Origin: Pelomyxa schiedti
Taxonomy: Eukaryota; Evosea; Pelobiontida; Pelomyxidae
NCBI GenBank assembly: GCA_020536535.1
Contig: JAHLWZ010000864.1
Span: forward strand, 1-64,000
Direction of reading: 5' to 3'
DNA: 64,000 bases
The notes beneath the pieces were generated by a model. The model saw only the letters and a list, made by a program, of their open reading frames with translations. It searched no databases and had not been told where the DNA came from. Positions 52,835 to 63,858 of the stretch are shown here, one piece after another. The stretch's first letter is position 1; every line of letters starts with the position of its first letter. Both the position numbers and the translations under genes were made by a program.

Positions 52835-53810
52835 CAAAAAGTTCGTGGACGTTTGATTCTGGAACAGGGCAGTATTATATGCACTCCTTCACGCCAGATC
52901 AACCAGATCCCAACTGGGGATGCCAAGTGCTGGTTCACGCTATGCACGCTTTGATGCGCGGCTGGATTGGCATTGATGGTTTTTTCGGCTGGATGCAATT
53001 AGCTTTTTAGTCAAAGTAAACACATCCTCTTTTCAAGATTTTCTAAAATATTGGCAAGGATGACCAGTTACGAGATGAACAATTAACCCGGAATGGAAGC
53101 CAGGGATGATTTATATTTCACGACTTCTCCATACAGGAACATAAAATCTCCCTCAGGTTAGGTGTCCTCTGAGTGGGTGCCCATGCACCCACAGTATCAG
53201 GTTCATGACGTTATAAAAGGATTCCGACGTGTTTTCGCATCTCACGGATGGGACAAAGTGTTGATGGGTGAGCTATGGTTCCCTATAGAGACAGCTACAA
53301 GGTTTTATGGTGCTCCTATTGTTTGGCAGTGCAAGACAAGTGAAAGTTATGCCAAGTTCGATGAGAACAATTCAGAAGACGACATTACTGAGCACTATGA
53401 CTATGATGAATGCCATCTACCAATGATATGTCGCTGGTTGATTCTGTTGTCAACCCAGAGAATATAGAAGCAACAATTGAGGAATATATTGCTGGCATAC
53501 TAGAGTTGAAGAAACGCAAAGGTTCAGTATTAATTTCCTTTCAGACTGGCAAACCAAATACAGAGTGGGCCACATCAGCCCCAAACTGGACCATTGGCAT
53601 AGCCTCACGGGTGGGCCCAATGTGGCCACTGTAATCATGCTCGAATTGACCCTTCCAGGAACTTGCTTCATCTATAATGGTGACAAATTGGGACATCAAG
53701 ATGGGGACTTCCCTGACTCTATGATTAAGGTAGACCTACATCCTGATCCTGCATACAAACAGTATCCCTGCGCAGTACCAATGAAGGTTACATGGGAAAT
53801 AAACTTATAA
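52835..53810 (+). pseudogene. GH13 alpha-glucosidase-like gene, frameshifted
   Basis: Pieces of a GH13 maltase/alpha-glucosidase (or SLC3-type amylase-like) protein in order: WTFDSGTGQYYMHSFTPDQP, PDPNWG, GIDGF then (next frame) RLDAISFLVK with the nucleophile Asp; YQVHDVIKGFRRVFASHGWD, KVLMGELWF with the acid/base Glu; APNWTIG, IASRVG; then (another frame) LELTLPGTCFIYNGDKLG. A T-run at about 52979-52985 and the C-run at about 53615 each shift the frame. The N-H-D residues expected between TIG and IASR (the third catalytic site) are absent. Either a pseudogene or sequence errors in homopolymers; the missing NHD favours loss of function, although SLC3 proteins also lack it. Confidence 0.55.
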
Positions 53811-55540
53811 ACTTACCTGTACTGCACAGAAGCGAGATATACTGGAAGATTCCCACTTCACTTTCTTACTCTGAATTCCTCTTGCTAAAACAATTCCTCG
53901 CTGAAGCAGGCGCTGCTGTGGGTGTCTTCTAATGGCAAATGATCCCGGCACTTGGGTCTATCTCAAGTTCTCTCAATTCTTATCCTTGATTTTATCCTAA
54001 TGTTTATCAGGTATTCATTTACAGGCAAGAGCAACCCAGGGATACCCTTTTCCTGTTGATCTTTATTTAAACTGACCCTTCTACCTGGAGAGTTACAGCT
54101 TGGATTCTGCACACGCAAAAAAAAAAAGCTTTAACAAAAAGTTCTTCAAGTTCTTTTCTACTTCTTTAGACCAAAACAACACCGCCAGTGTCGTAGACAT
54201 CCCTTCAAGCAAGGATCAACAAACAGGAAGAGCACAATAGGTGACGTCAGTGAACTCTGCAGCATGATGATAACCAGAGTAAATGAGGAAGAGCGAAGAA
54301 AGTGAGTGTCATTACTTCCACCAACTGAAAGAAAATTTGAGTATGGGGATAGTTCAGCTACTGTAATGCCTCAAAGACCTAGATTGGGGGTTGGTGTTGT
54401 GAGTAGTCGATGAAGGAAACCTGGCCAATGTAGCAGCCACACATTCTCATAGACCTGTAGTGCACTGTCTGGCTGCATATCTGATACCTACTATGGGTTG
54501 AATGGAAGGAGGGCATCCTGGAGAACACCCTACTGTTGATAATGGTGGAATGGAGACCAGAGAGGAACTCATTGTACCGGCTAGTGACTTTTCATATGAT
54601 GTAACATAACCAGCAGAACTCAACGCCAGTAAAGTGAGGAGGGTCCAACATATGTAGTGTTTCTTTGGATGTGACACTTACTCATAGCACGAGAGGGTTC
54701 CAAACAAACAGCTGGATATGTCAGACAAATTGCCCCAAGTGGCACTTGATTGGGAAATTCGTCCTGTGAGTAAAGGTGTCCCAAAGTNNNNNNNNNNNNN
54801 NNNNNNNNNNNNNNNNNNNNNNNNNNNNNNNNNNNNNNNNNNNNNNNNNNNNNNNNNNNNNNNNNNNNNNNNNNNNNNNNNNNNNNNGGATGTGACACTT
54901 ACTCATAGCACGAGAGGGTTCCAAACAAACAGCTGGATATGTCAGACAAATTGCCCCAAGTGGCACTTGATTGGGAAATTCGTCCTGTGAGTAAAGGTGT
55001 CCCAAAGTTTCTTTGCCTCAGTGTGAGGAGCTCCAAAAACTCCTGCCAAATGGAAAGAGGTTTCCATTTTGTTAAGTCCAACAAATTTGGTTGGGTTTGC
55101 TCCTTTAAGTGCCAGTTAGCTTTCAGAAACCTTGATATTCATTGTGTAATAATTCATAACTTGCTTGATTTCCCGCTTACACTTCAGTGAAAGAAGGCAT
55201 TTCTGAAGTGGTTACAGTTTCTTGTTCAGTTATACTTCAAAGCAGACACTTTGGGAAGCTGCTGAGTAACTTCATGGAGAGTCACGCCACATAATTTCCT
55301 TTTCCATTCTCCTTGAGGGAACTTGGGGAATACAAGTATGTGCTAATGCAGGTTCCCTTGCAGTTAATAGACTAAAACTTGTGACCTGTGTCCTAGGTCG
55401 TTAAACAATTGCACAATCCATTGTGCAATTTCTTCTGAGTGAAAGAGAAAACACATAGTGGAAAGAAAGAATCATAACCATCCCTTGGAATAATTTTGGA
55501 ACAACAATCGTCAAAATATCCTATTGGCGTCTTTATTGTC
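53811..55540. other. no supported gene; 100-N gap with flanking 121-bp duplication inside
   Basis: Bases 54667-54787 and 54888-55008 are identical 121-bp copies around Ns 54788-54887, the same pattern and same length as at 11.4-11.7 kb. Nothing coding is convincing in the remaining sequence; short frames are shadows or random. Confidence 0.6.
54667..55008. repeat. 121-bp direct duplication flanking a 100-N gap (assembly join)
   Basis: The left copy 54667-54787 and right copy 54888-55008 are identical. The equal length of the copies at two independent gaps suggests an assembler k-mer overlap left on both contig ends before scaffolding. Confidence 0.93.
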
Positions 55541-55544
55541 GGGC

Positions 55545-57304
55545 AAATGCAGGTGCCCACTGGCACCTATGCCCAGAAGAATGATGAACGTAACTTGGAT
55601 AGAGGGACCATGGGGATAGGGACCAGCAAAACCCAGCAGGAAGGCGCTCCCAGTGTGTGACGACCATCACTGGGCGCGTGGAGCCGTCTCCCCTACAAAG
55701 ACAAGTAAGCACAGTTATAACTAGCAGGGAAAAAAAAAAAAAGATACATAGGAACACGGTTAAGAAATGCTCTGATTACGCCCACAGTATCGCCGGGATC
55801 AGGGGGCCCGCCAGTGGTGTAAAAAATGGTGTCGATGGGGGGAAGGCGCATTGGAACACTGAGTGCCATGTTTATTTTGATGGCATCGACGATGTGCCTG
55901 CGCCCCGGATCGTTGGGGACAGGGTTGACGAGCTCCTGGAGCGCCACAACTTCGAGAAGGCCGACGTAGTCCATGTGTTGTTGAGTGTTGTCCAATTGTT
56001 TTGTTGCCTTGTTGAGTTTTTTGTTTTCTTTTCCTCCTCCTTGTTAATACATCCGTGCTCTGAATTATGAGTAAGCAACAACCAATACAAATTAGGCTTT
56101 TTCCGACTGTTTCCCAAAGGGCTCCCTCTTTCATCAATCTTGTAGTTCTGTCCACTGGTAAAAGGCACAAGAGGCTCCTCGTTTGTCTTTGGTATCTGTG
56201 TGGCATAAGATAATATGTTTGCTGGGCCACAGAGCGAAGCCAGTTTTGCTTTGCTGTGCAGGTTTATGAATTCAATCGTGGGAAAACCGGGTAACTCAGG
56301 AGTCCCACGGCTCACATTCCGGGATGAAAATCGTTGAATCTTGTTCCAACTGAAACAATACATACAACACATACTCACGATTTATTCAATAACAGAAACA
56401 CAGCTTTAATAATACTGCGAGGAAGCACATTGTTGCCACCATTTACGCTATCGTTGACTCAAAGGAATCGCTGACAACCCGTTGTCCTCCTCTTTGGTGC
56501 CTTTATTTCTAGAAAGAAATGAATTTGGAGATCTTACAGGTTAGACAAAAAGCAGGGCAGGGAAGTGGTGCAACGGTGGGAGCTGAATTTTCCTGGGTGC
56601 AAGTGGTGCCCCCACCACGAAGCTTTTACTCCAAATACAAAAGGAAAAAAAAAGGGAGTACTTCTCATGAACATGAGGTGGTAGGCACGAGGTATCGATA
56701 TCGATGATGGAGCAGGTGGTGAGGATTTTCCAGTCACAGGCTGCAAGAAGACGCGCTTGGGGACAATTTTGCCGGGTTCAGCTGGGGTCAAAATCATCAA
56801 TCAAAGGCGGAGTGCAAGTCCATGCACAACACTTCGCGAAGCCCGCCATCTCGACTGAGCACCAGCACAACTTCGTCCTCGTTCAAGAGCCCCACCTTCA
56901 CCACTTGACCAACATTGATCACGACACTGAAATTGTATTTGCAACGAGTAAGGAGACCCACATGAAACACGGTGATGATAGGAGCAAAGTATGCCCCAAA
57001 TTCCTCCCCACATATATGTCGGACTGCCGATGCTCCACGATATCTCCAAATTATCTCACCACGCCCGTCACCAAGTTGACAAACCAGCCATCCCCGAGGC
57101 ATTGATGTGCACTTACCCCAACGCCGCATCCAAGCGGCGTGATTGACACACCAACGAAAGTAAGACAAGTGACGCCATCTCCAAAACCCCAAGGTGGCGT
57201 GCGGTGCGCGGCTTCGATAACGACGCGCCTGCATCGCCAACTTGCCGATCTCGTCGGCAGCTACGGCGACGGGGAGCACCCTGAGGGCGCTGAGCCCGGC
57301 GCAC
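55545..57304 (-). CDS. unidentified multi-exon gene
   Basis: Minus-strand frames of protein-like composition: VVINVGQVVKVGLLNEDEVV and LSRDGGLREVLCMDLHSAFD (56.8-56.95 kb), PAEPGKIVPKRVFLQPVTGK (56.7-56.8 kb), FSSRNVSRGTPELPGFPTIE and ASLCGPANILSYATQIPK (56.15-56.33 kb), DYVGLLEVVALQELVNPVPN then DTIFYTTGGPPDPGDTVGV (55.77-55.98 kb). They probably are exons of one gene with a GC-rich first exon near 57.1-57.3 kb, but I do not recognise the family and the splice pattern is not resolved. Confidence 0.35.
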
Positions 57305-58095
57305 CGTGGGATCGCCGCAGCGCTATCAACGAATCAAGTTGGTCGCGGGCGGGCGAGGTCTTCGCGGAGCAACACGCGTGCGCCGTGATCCGCCTGCCGT
57401 TGTTGTTTGTTATCATATGTGCCTCCAGTGAAACGAAATAAATTGTGGGTAGGGTGTGTTGCCCCACTATTGGCGAGCTACGATTACTAAAATGACAGCC
57501 TTCCTGTCCGTTGATTTCGTTTGGTTTCGAGGAAATCAACAAATAACCGAAGACAAGGCAGATCTCGCTGCCAGACAGCCGTGGCTAGTAACAAGATCTT
57601 GTGAACGGGCTGTGTTGTAGCATTGCAACGCGTGGGCGTCGCAGTTGAATGTGTGTTCTTTTCCTCCGCACGTGTGAAACTGTTGCAAACGAGCCACTTG
57701 GGTGTTTTTTCTTTGGTTTTTTTCTCGTTGTCAAACCGTTAATGTCTAAGGCATCTCAATTAGAATCACTTCTGGGAACGATGTATGGGATCGTGCCATG
57801 GTACTACTGCCCTGAGGCCAGATTTAGTGTGTCTTGCTTATATTCGCCTTTTTTTTGATATTATTTTTCTTAATGTACTTACAGCAGAGATCAACTCACT
57901 GTTAAGAACCTAGAACTGGTATTCTCTCGTACTGTATTGGGTTCTGTCTAAATTTAGTGTTTAGATTTTCCTTGAAATACCCAACTAAACATTCCTTGCC
58001 CCAGTGAATCTGTGACTATTTTCCATTTCAAGGTGCATTGATTTGAAAACTTTTTTCCCACAACTAAATGTGCCTTAGGCAAAGATTACTACACT

Positions 58096-58580
58096 AAAAA
58101 ATTGCACCAAATGGGATCAGCTTATTGAAGCACTTGCCTCTCACCTTATTGATAGGTACTCAACTTTTGTTTGGTTTCTTCTTCTCCTCACCTTTGTCTT
58201 AGATATGGTCTTACTGCAATATTACAGTGGTACTTTGAAGTATGCTAGGGCACACAGCACTTCCAGTTTTGTTTTCTCATACATCTAGGAACGAACCAAA
58301 TTGTGGCTTCTGGTTTGGAACACAGGCAAACTACTTTGAGTTGTATCAAAACACTGCTTTGGCACTCACTCACAACAAGTCCGTCAATACTAACCTTCAC
58401 GGTTTCCTTTTATTGTTGCTTTTTCCTGTGTAACTTAAGTGGATGCAATTTAGTTGGAGGTACTGCAACTTGCCAATCTGGTTGGATCACAGAAACAGAT
58501 GAAGACCCCCTCCATCACGCCAACACTCCAGTCCTCCAACTTTTCCATCAAGCTCACCCATGGGGTGTTGCCTGGGATAC
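58096..58580 (+). pseudogene. GH39 glycosidase remnant (beta-xylosidase / iduronidase type)
   Basis: Segments in GH39 order: KWDQLIEALASHLIDR, spliced to YGLTAILQWYFEV, then NEPNCGFWFGTQANYFELYQ (the NEP motif contains the acid/base Glu), NTALALTHNKSVN, then LVGGTATCQSGWITE. The first intron is GT-AG. The next one should split the Trp codon of EVWNEPN, but the expected donor GT reads CT (58241-58242), so the site is non-canonical or mutated. Downstream of 58.56 kb the frame is broken by stops, and I cannot find the second catalytic Glu. Upstream (57.72-57.95 kb) a possible start MSKASQLESLLGTMYG was seen but not joined. Confidence 0.55.
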
Positions 58581-59039
58581 TTAGATCATGCAGCTGTCAC
58601 TAAATTCCGCTACACCAACTCCCTTGTGACAACCTGGGAATCCAATGCCTCTTAAAATCACTGACTTACAATCTTCCTTGAAAGCAAATGGCTACTGAGA
58701 ACACACCCAAGTTCATGACTGAAGCATGTATGGACATCAGCCTTGGAATTCTTGATGTTGGGGTGTTTGTACCCTCTGTTTGTACACTGCTCCCACAGTC
58801 TCTCACTCAGATATTTTTCGATACAATTATGGTGAATGCATTGTGCCTTACATTTTTTTGGTGTGAAACACTCCTTATTTCCCTTTTATCTAATTCCGTA
58901 CCTCCAGTTTGTGGCACTCTTGCTTACAGCTTCCTTGTCTTTTTGAAAGAGCCATCTTTTCTACTGTGAGGACAGTAATGATATAGTGATCATATTCTAT
59001 CCCAAAGCAGCTGGCAAGGGCTAGACCAGATTCAAGAAG

Positions 59040-61250
59040 CCTAGTGTGGGTTGAAACCCAACTGGACAGCCAAATCCCAAGAGACATACCCCCCCTTCCC
59101 CGAAATCCCAACCAAAAGCACCTTGTATGGCACAAATAACTTAACCTGTGACTCCCGGTGGAGTGAGAGAAAGAATGAGGGAAAACCTTACTCAACAACT
59201 ATAACAAGAAGCTCAACCCCAATCCCTCAATTAACAGAAACCAACATTGAAGCAGCTATCATTTCTTGCAAAATCAGTCCTGGTGCCTGATGGGATTTGC
59301 TTTGCAGCATACTGACCCTCTGAAAGCTCAACTATGCCATCCAAATCAGACTGGTTTCTTTGAAGGACGACTCGTCATCAACAACATTATGGCAGAATTA
59401 TCCAACAACTAATACACCCTCAAACACCACAAAGATTTCCAAGGCCTGCCATAACTTAGATCAGAGTATCAATAACACACACATATCTTGGGACAATCAT
59501 AGGGGTGTTCTAGATCACAAACCTCATGCAAAATACAGAAGCATTGCTCCAGAACGTTGAGCAGATGATTAACAAGGCCCAGCTCCAGACATTATACCCA
59601 AGGTCATTGGTCTCCAAAGGAAAATCGTGGCTACCACAATATTGGGACTGAATATTCCAAAATTTTAAGAGACATACCTCCTTCCCTGAATTCCCAACCC
59701 AATATGCAAATGCTGAACCTATTGCCAACAACCTAACTTGCAATAGTGCAGTACTCCAAACCCATAAATTCACCTATTTATCTAATCAAACTAAACTGTT
59801 GGAAGGATGATGTTCCTATTTATCAAGAACTTACAAATGGCTGACCTTAAAGGCAGTTGATTCTTATCCTTGTGGAGGGTATGAAAGATAAATACAATCT
59901 GGTTCATTCTACTGAAGCTCAGAGGAATTTCTACAGAGACCCTGGAATGTTGAAGTGTGTTGCAGGTTGATGTTTGTTGTTCTGTGATGCAAGTAGTGCA
60001 TCTGTGCTCCTTGAGTGCCCATTTACCTTTGGTGCATTTTTTTGATGTATGTGTAATGTCCATTGGAATTAACATGCAATAGCACATTCTGGCTATGAGC
60101 ATCACAGATGTGGTGTGTGTTGTGGGGGTTTAGTTGTTTCCCAGTTCAGAAACTGATGCAGATGTGTCTGTGAACTTGCTTGTCTGACTACCATAAATTC
60201 TGTTAACAGAATACTTGAGTTGCCAAATGACTTGAATTTCTCAGATAGGGTTCTAGTATATCAAACCAGTGATTCACTGTGCACAAAATGCTGTGGCGGC
60301 CAAATAGAGTTTCTGCTGATTACAGTAGGTGTCTGATTACACAAAAATTTCTTCATGTTTGTATGTGATGTGCAGACTTGGCATCATATTTGCTAGAAAC
60401 TCCACACTCAATCTTGTGTGACGTTGAGTGCAAGACACAATTGTTGGGGGCTCTAGGTTCTTCTTTTCGTTGGCTGAGAGTCAAAAAATCTGACTCAGGA
60501 TCAATTTAGGGAATTAGGATTGGGATTCTACTGTGACCACAATGAATAAAGAAGTGTGTTGTATGTTGTTCACAGGGACATGAGAAATAAAGAGAGCTAT
60601 ACTCCTCACAGATACAGCTTCCAAGAAAGGCTTAGAATATGTGGTATGGAAATACAAGTATTTTGGTGTTGACTTTTTGCCTAGTGGAATTTATGAATGG
60701 CTATCTAGTGTTTTGCAGTCTATGCAGGATAGACACAGAACATTTGAGATCAAATAATCAACATACTGGAAGTATTACCAAAGACCGGAAATTCACTTAG
60801 TGGTGACCCTCAACAAAAAAGAACCCGATATTATCTATCTGGATCCACACTGCAAGCAATATGGATCTTGATGTAGCTAGCCCTACAATCAAATTTAATT
60901 TAAATAATTTTTCACTAGACATACAAGGGGATATCGACCCCTCTTGCAATTGGCATTTCGTAAGCAACATATTATCGCGGCCCTGTTCAGGAACCTCTCG
61001 TGCATTTTACTTTGCCCCAGTTCCACGAAATCTGTCCCAACTTCGTATCTTATTGTCATACAGGTGAATCTATTTGCACCAATACCATCAAATTCCCAAC
61101 TGAGAAAGAATTCTGGAACCATTGATCATTTGCACTACATATTAGATCAAGGGATCCTTGCTCCATTAAAGAACACACCATTTCTTTGTAAGAAATATTT
61201 CTGCTGTATCCTGAAGTCTTGACCCTTATCAATTCCGCTAAGTTCGACTT
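59040..61250. other. decayed repeat-derived region with reverse-transcriptase-like scraps
   Basis: The plus strand near 59.22-59.30 kb (LTETNIEAAIISCKIS) and 59.34-59.40 kb (QTGFFEGRLVINNIMAEL in a shifted frame) resembles the early motifs of a LINE-type reverse transcriptase. At 61.1 kb DHLHYILDQGILAPLKN faintly resembles the start of an RT fingers region. All are broken by stops. An 80-bp segment at about 59077 is repeated, diverged, at about 59664. No gene is supported. Confidence 0.35.
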
Positions 61251-61597
61251 CCATGTGTTGGCTCACTTATGATGGCAAGTGATTGACCCATCTTCAGCCA
61301 GTCTTCTTTCCAATGCATTTCAGTAACCTGGGAATGGCGGGTCAGATCCTGCTGGGGGTTGCCACAGTGTAACACATCGATAGAAAAGAAAAGCTCAACC
61401 GATACAATACAATAAACAAAGGAGCCGCAGCGAAGCAAGGCCAATCAAGACCCTAGTCTGGTATGACTCTCACTCACAGTGTCATGGATTCTCATTTTAT
61501 AATCTCTTCTTATTGCTGGCTCCATCACTACCGTGTCAGTCCAGCTTGAAAGGCTTTCTGACTCGTTTTCTGGGGCAGGTTGAATCTGCTGTTGGTT

Positions 61598-61750
61598 CGT
61601 CCTCATCATACTCTCCCTCATCATCTTCATGTGGTCCCAGGCTTGCACCTGCGGGACACTGGTGCACTCCCAGATGGGGCAAAAACTGCTTCCCTGATTT
61701 GTGAGTTTGGGTGCACAGACAGCTTGGTAAGCCTCTGTACCCACTTCTCA
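61598..61750 (-). pseudogene. truncated copy of the importin-alpha 3' exon
   Basis: The sequence matches 38101-38275 over about 150 bp, with a small internal deletion where EAAGSILGRL is encoded in the full gene. Shared residues include WVQRLTKLSVHPNSQIRE-type sequence and HQCPAGASLGPHEDDEGEYD (full gene HQPPAGASLGPHEGDEGEYD). Beyond the acidic start, the copy diverges into unrelated sequence (PTADSTCPRKRVRKPFKLD). No other importin exons occur nearby, so it is a gene fragment, not a second gene. Confidence 0.8.
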
Positions 61751-61986
61751 TTTACCGGCATAACAAGATTCCAAGAGGAACAAAGTAATAAAGAATATGA
61801 AGTGGGGTCAGCTCACAGTGACTTGTTGCGGTTTTCGTCTTCGAATCTGCTCTCAATAACTTTTCGACATGCTGCTGGAGAAAAGCGTGTCCTTTTATCA
61901 CCCCTTCCAATTCCTTTCCATTCTTCAAGCAACACTGTTGTTAAAAGAGAGCTTTTTTTTTATTCATTCAACTCTACAATTTATGA

Positions 61987-63858
61987 CTATGATTTTGGAG
62001 TGTGTGCTGGGCAAAACAGCAGACCCAACAGGGGTGCGTGGATGCAAGAGTCAGCCCTCAAATATGTATTGCAAGTCTGGCATTTAGCACAGGACCGGTG
62101 GCATGTGACTGCCAGCTTAGCCATTTCCATCTTATGAACCGGCTTCTTACACACAACACACAATGACCGCGGAATTCCGATGAGAGGTGGTGTGAGGGAA
62201 TTGTTACTGTAATTCAAGTTGATGCTACGGGATGGAGAGTGATCAGGGCAGTAAATGAGGCCCTCTGAGGCCTGCGATACATCAACTCCATGGTTCAGGT
62301 ACATATGGCCCAGCTGTTTATTGCAGGTGGAGCACTTGTAGCATGTCAGGTGCAGTAGAAGGTACCCGGCTTTGCATGTAGTAGCTACAGAAAGTATTGG
62401 CCGGTGGCAAATCGGGCAGGTTCCAACTAGCTTTCGGGTTTTTGAGCCATCAACATATATTCTAGGGTGCAGTTTCACAAGAAGCCCACCGTCTGGAGTG
62501 AGGTGCCAGTGGAGTAGGCAATAAGCACCTTCGTAGATGCTTGTGGTAGGTCCCTGATAGGAACCGACCCTTGCTGCCTTAGCAGGGAACAGCTTTGTGA
62601 GCTCGCGTGTCAGTCTCTCAACGAGGCCGGTTATTTGTGCTGTGCCTCCTACTAAAATAATATTGCGCATGAACCACCACCACGATCCACCAAGGCGGTT
62701 AAATACATCAGTCAGAAGCTCATGCAGGCCCAGGCCAGTGCGGCCGGCAAGAGCGGGCTTGAACAACACCTCAGCACTCTTAAACTTCATCTCCTTGGTG
62801 ATAGTGACCGTTTTTCCAGAGGGGAGATGTAGTGTACAGTTCTCACTGTTGGCAGTGTTATTCAACTCGTTTTCTGGGTCCTGGGCAATATAACAGAGCC
62901 TGTTCTTGGCCTCGTTTATTGTCTCATAGTCAGCTGACCAAGCCGTATCATCATTTGGAAGACCCAAAAGGTGCATCAGTTGAAGGGTGATGTGCCTTCC
63001 TCCAATTGTGTTCTCCAGACAAACTCCCCTTGGAACTGCGTGATATAAACTGTCAGTACCATCGTCTTCCTCCATTCTAAGAGGTTCTGCATGACAGCTG
63101 CTCTCACCAATCCTAACAAAAAGCCGCCAAACTCTTTGACATGCACCCTCATAAAGCCAATGTAGATACAGTGGTGATTGAACAACAGACAGTGAATGTG
63201 CCCCTAAGTAATCAATGAAAATTTCTGATAGCCCAGCCCGGAAATCCGGGTTGACTTGAACAGGTTCCACCACAAGGACCTTGTATTGTATTATTCCACT
63301 TCATATCTTTATGGATTCCAAACCTCACATCCATGTGGATCAACTTCCATCCTAGAAAAAGCCTCCTCCAGAATAATTCTCAAATGCTGCCAATTTGGAA
63401 TGTTTCCACCTATACCAATTACATTCTTGGTCTCCAAAATATCATCACGATGTGACGACGTGTAACTCGTAGAGGGCTCCACAGGGGTGTTTGTTTCTCC
63501 CATAATTTGAACCTGTGGCACCCACATCCGATCCAAACGCAGCAGACTCGCAATGTTCTCCAGCGCAAGAGCAGGCAACTGTCTCACCAAACTTGAGGCA
63601 CCAGCTCTCACGTGAGTTCCGCACAAGAAACTCATAAACGGTTGCCTCCAGATTCGACACAATCGCGTTGAAATAACAAAAACTAGTGTTACCCATAAGT
63701 ACCAAAGAGACCAACGAACAGTCAAACTAGAAAAAAAAAACAACGCAGGTACCCTTCTTCTCCTCTGCCTCTTCGTCGTAAATCCCACATCTTATGTTAC
63801 GTGCTCCTATGTGAAACACCACATTCTGTGGTCGTTTTTCCCCGGCGTCCGTAGTCAT
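61987..63858 (-). CDS. actin-related protein (Arp10-like) fused to two C-terminal LIM domains
   Basis: Exons 63753-63858, 63324-63682, 61987-63279; 585 residues. The start MTTDAGEKRPQNVVFHIGAR then NIRCGIYDEEAEE is the actin-fold phosphate-1 strand region. VLVVEPVQVNPDFRAGLSEI and FIDYLGAHSLSVVQSPL follow the Arp core, and RNIILVGGTAQITGLVERLT is the adenosine region near the end of the fold. Residues about 443-502 form LIM 1 (CPICHRP, HLTCYKCSTC, YCPDH) and about 529-581 LIM 2 (CVVCKKP, CHRSCAKCQTC, FCPAH), with all zinc ligands in place. LIM domains bind partner proteins, often on actin filaments under tension; Arp10/Arp11 cap the dynactin Arp1 filament. The fusion lies in one uninterrupted exon, so it is not a splice guess. 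Confidence 0.85.

Noticed and set aside
60861-61230. Second gypsy-type reverse transcriptase
   Set aside because: Only one faint motif (ILDQGILAPLKN) and no YxDD box or RNase H; noted only as a possible scrap.
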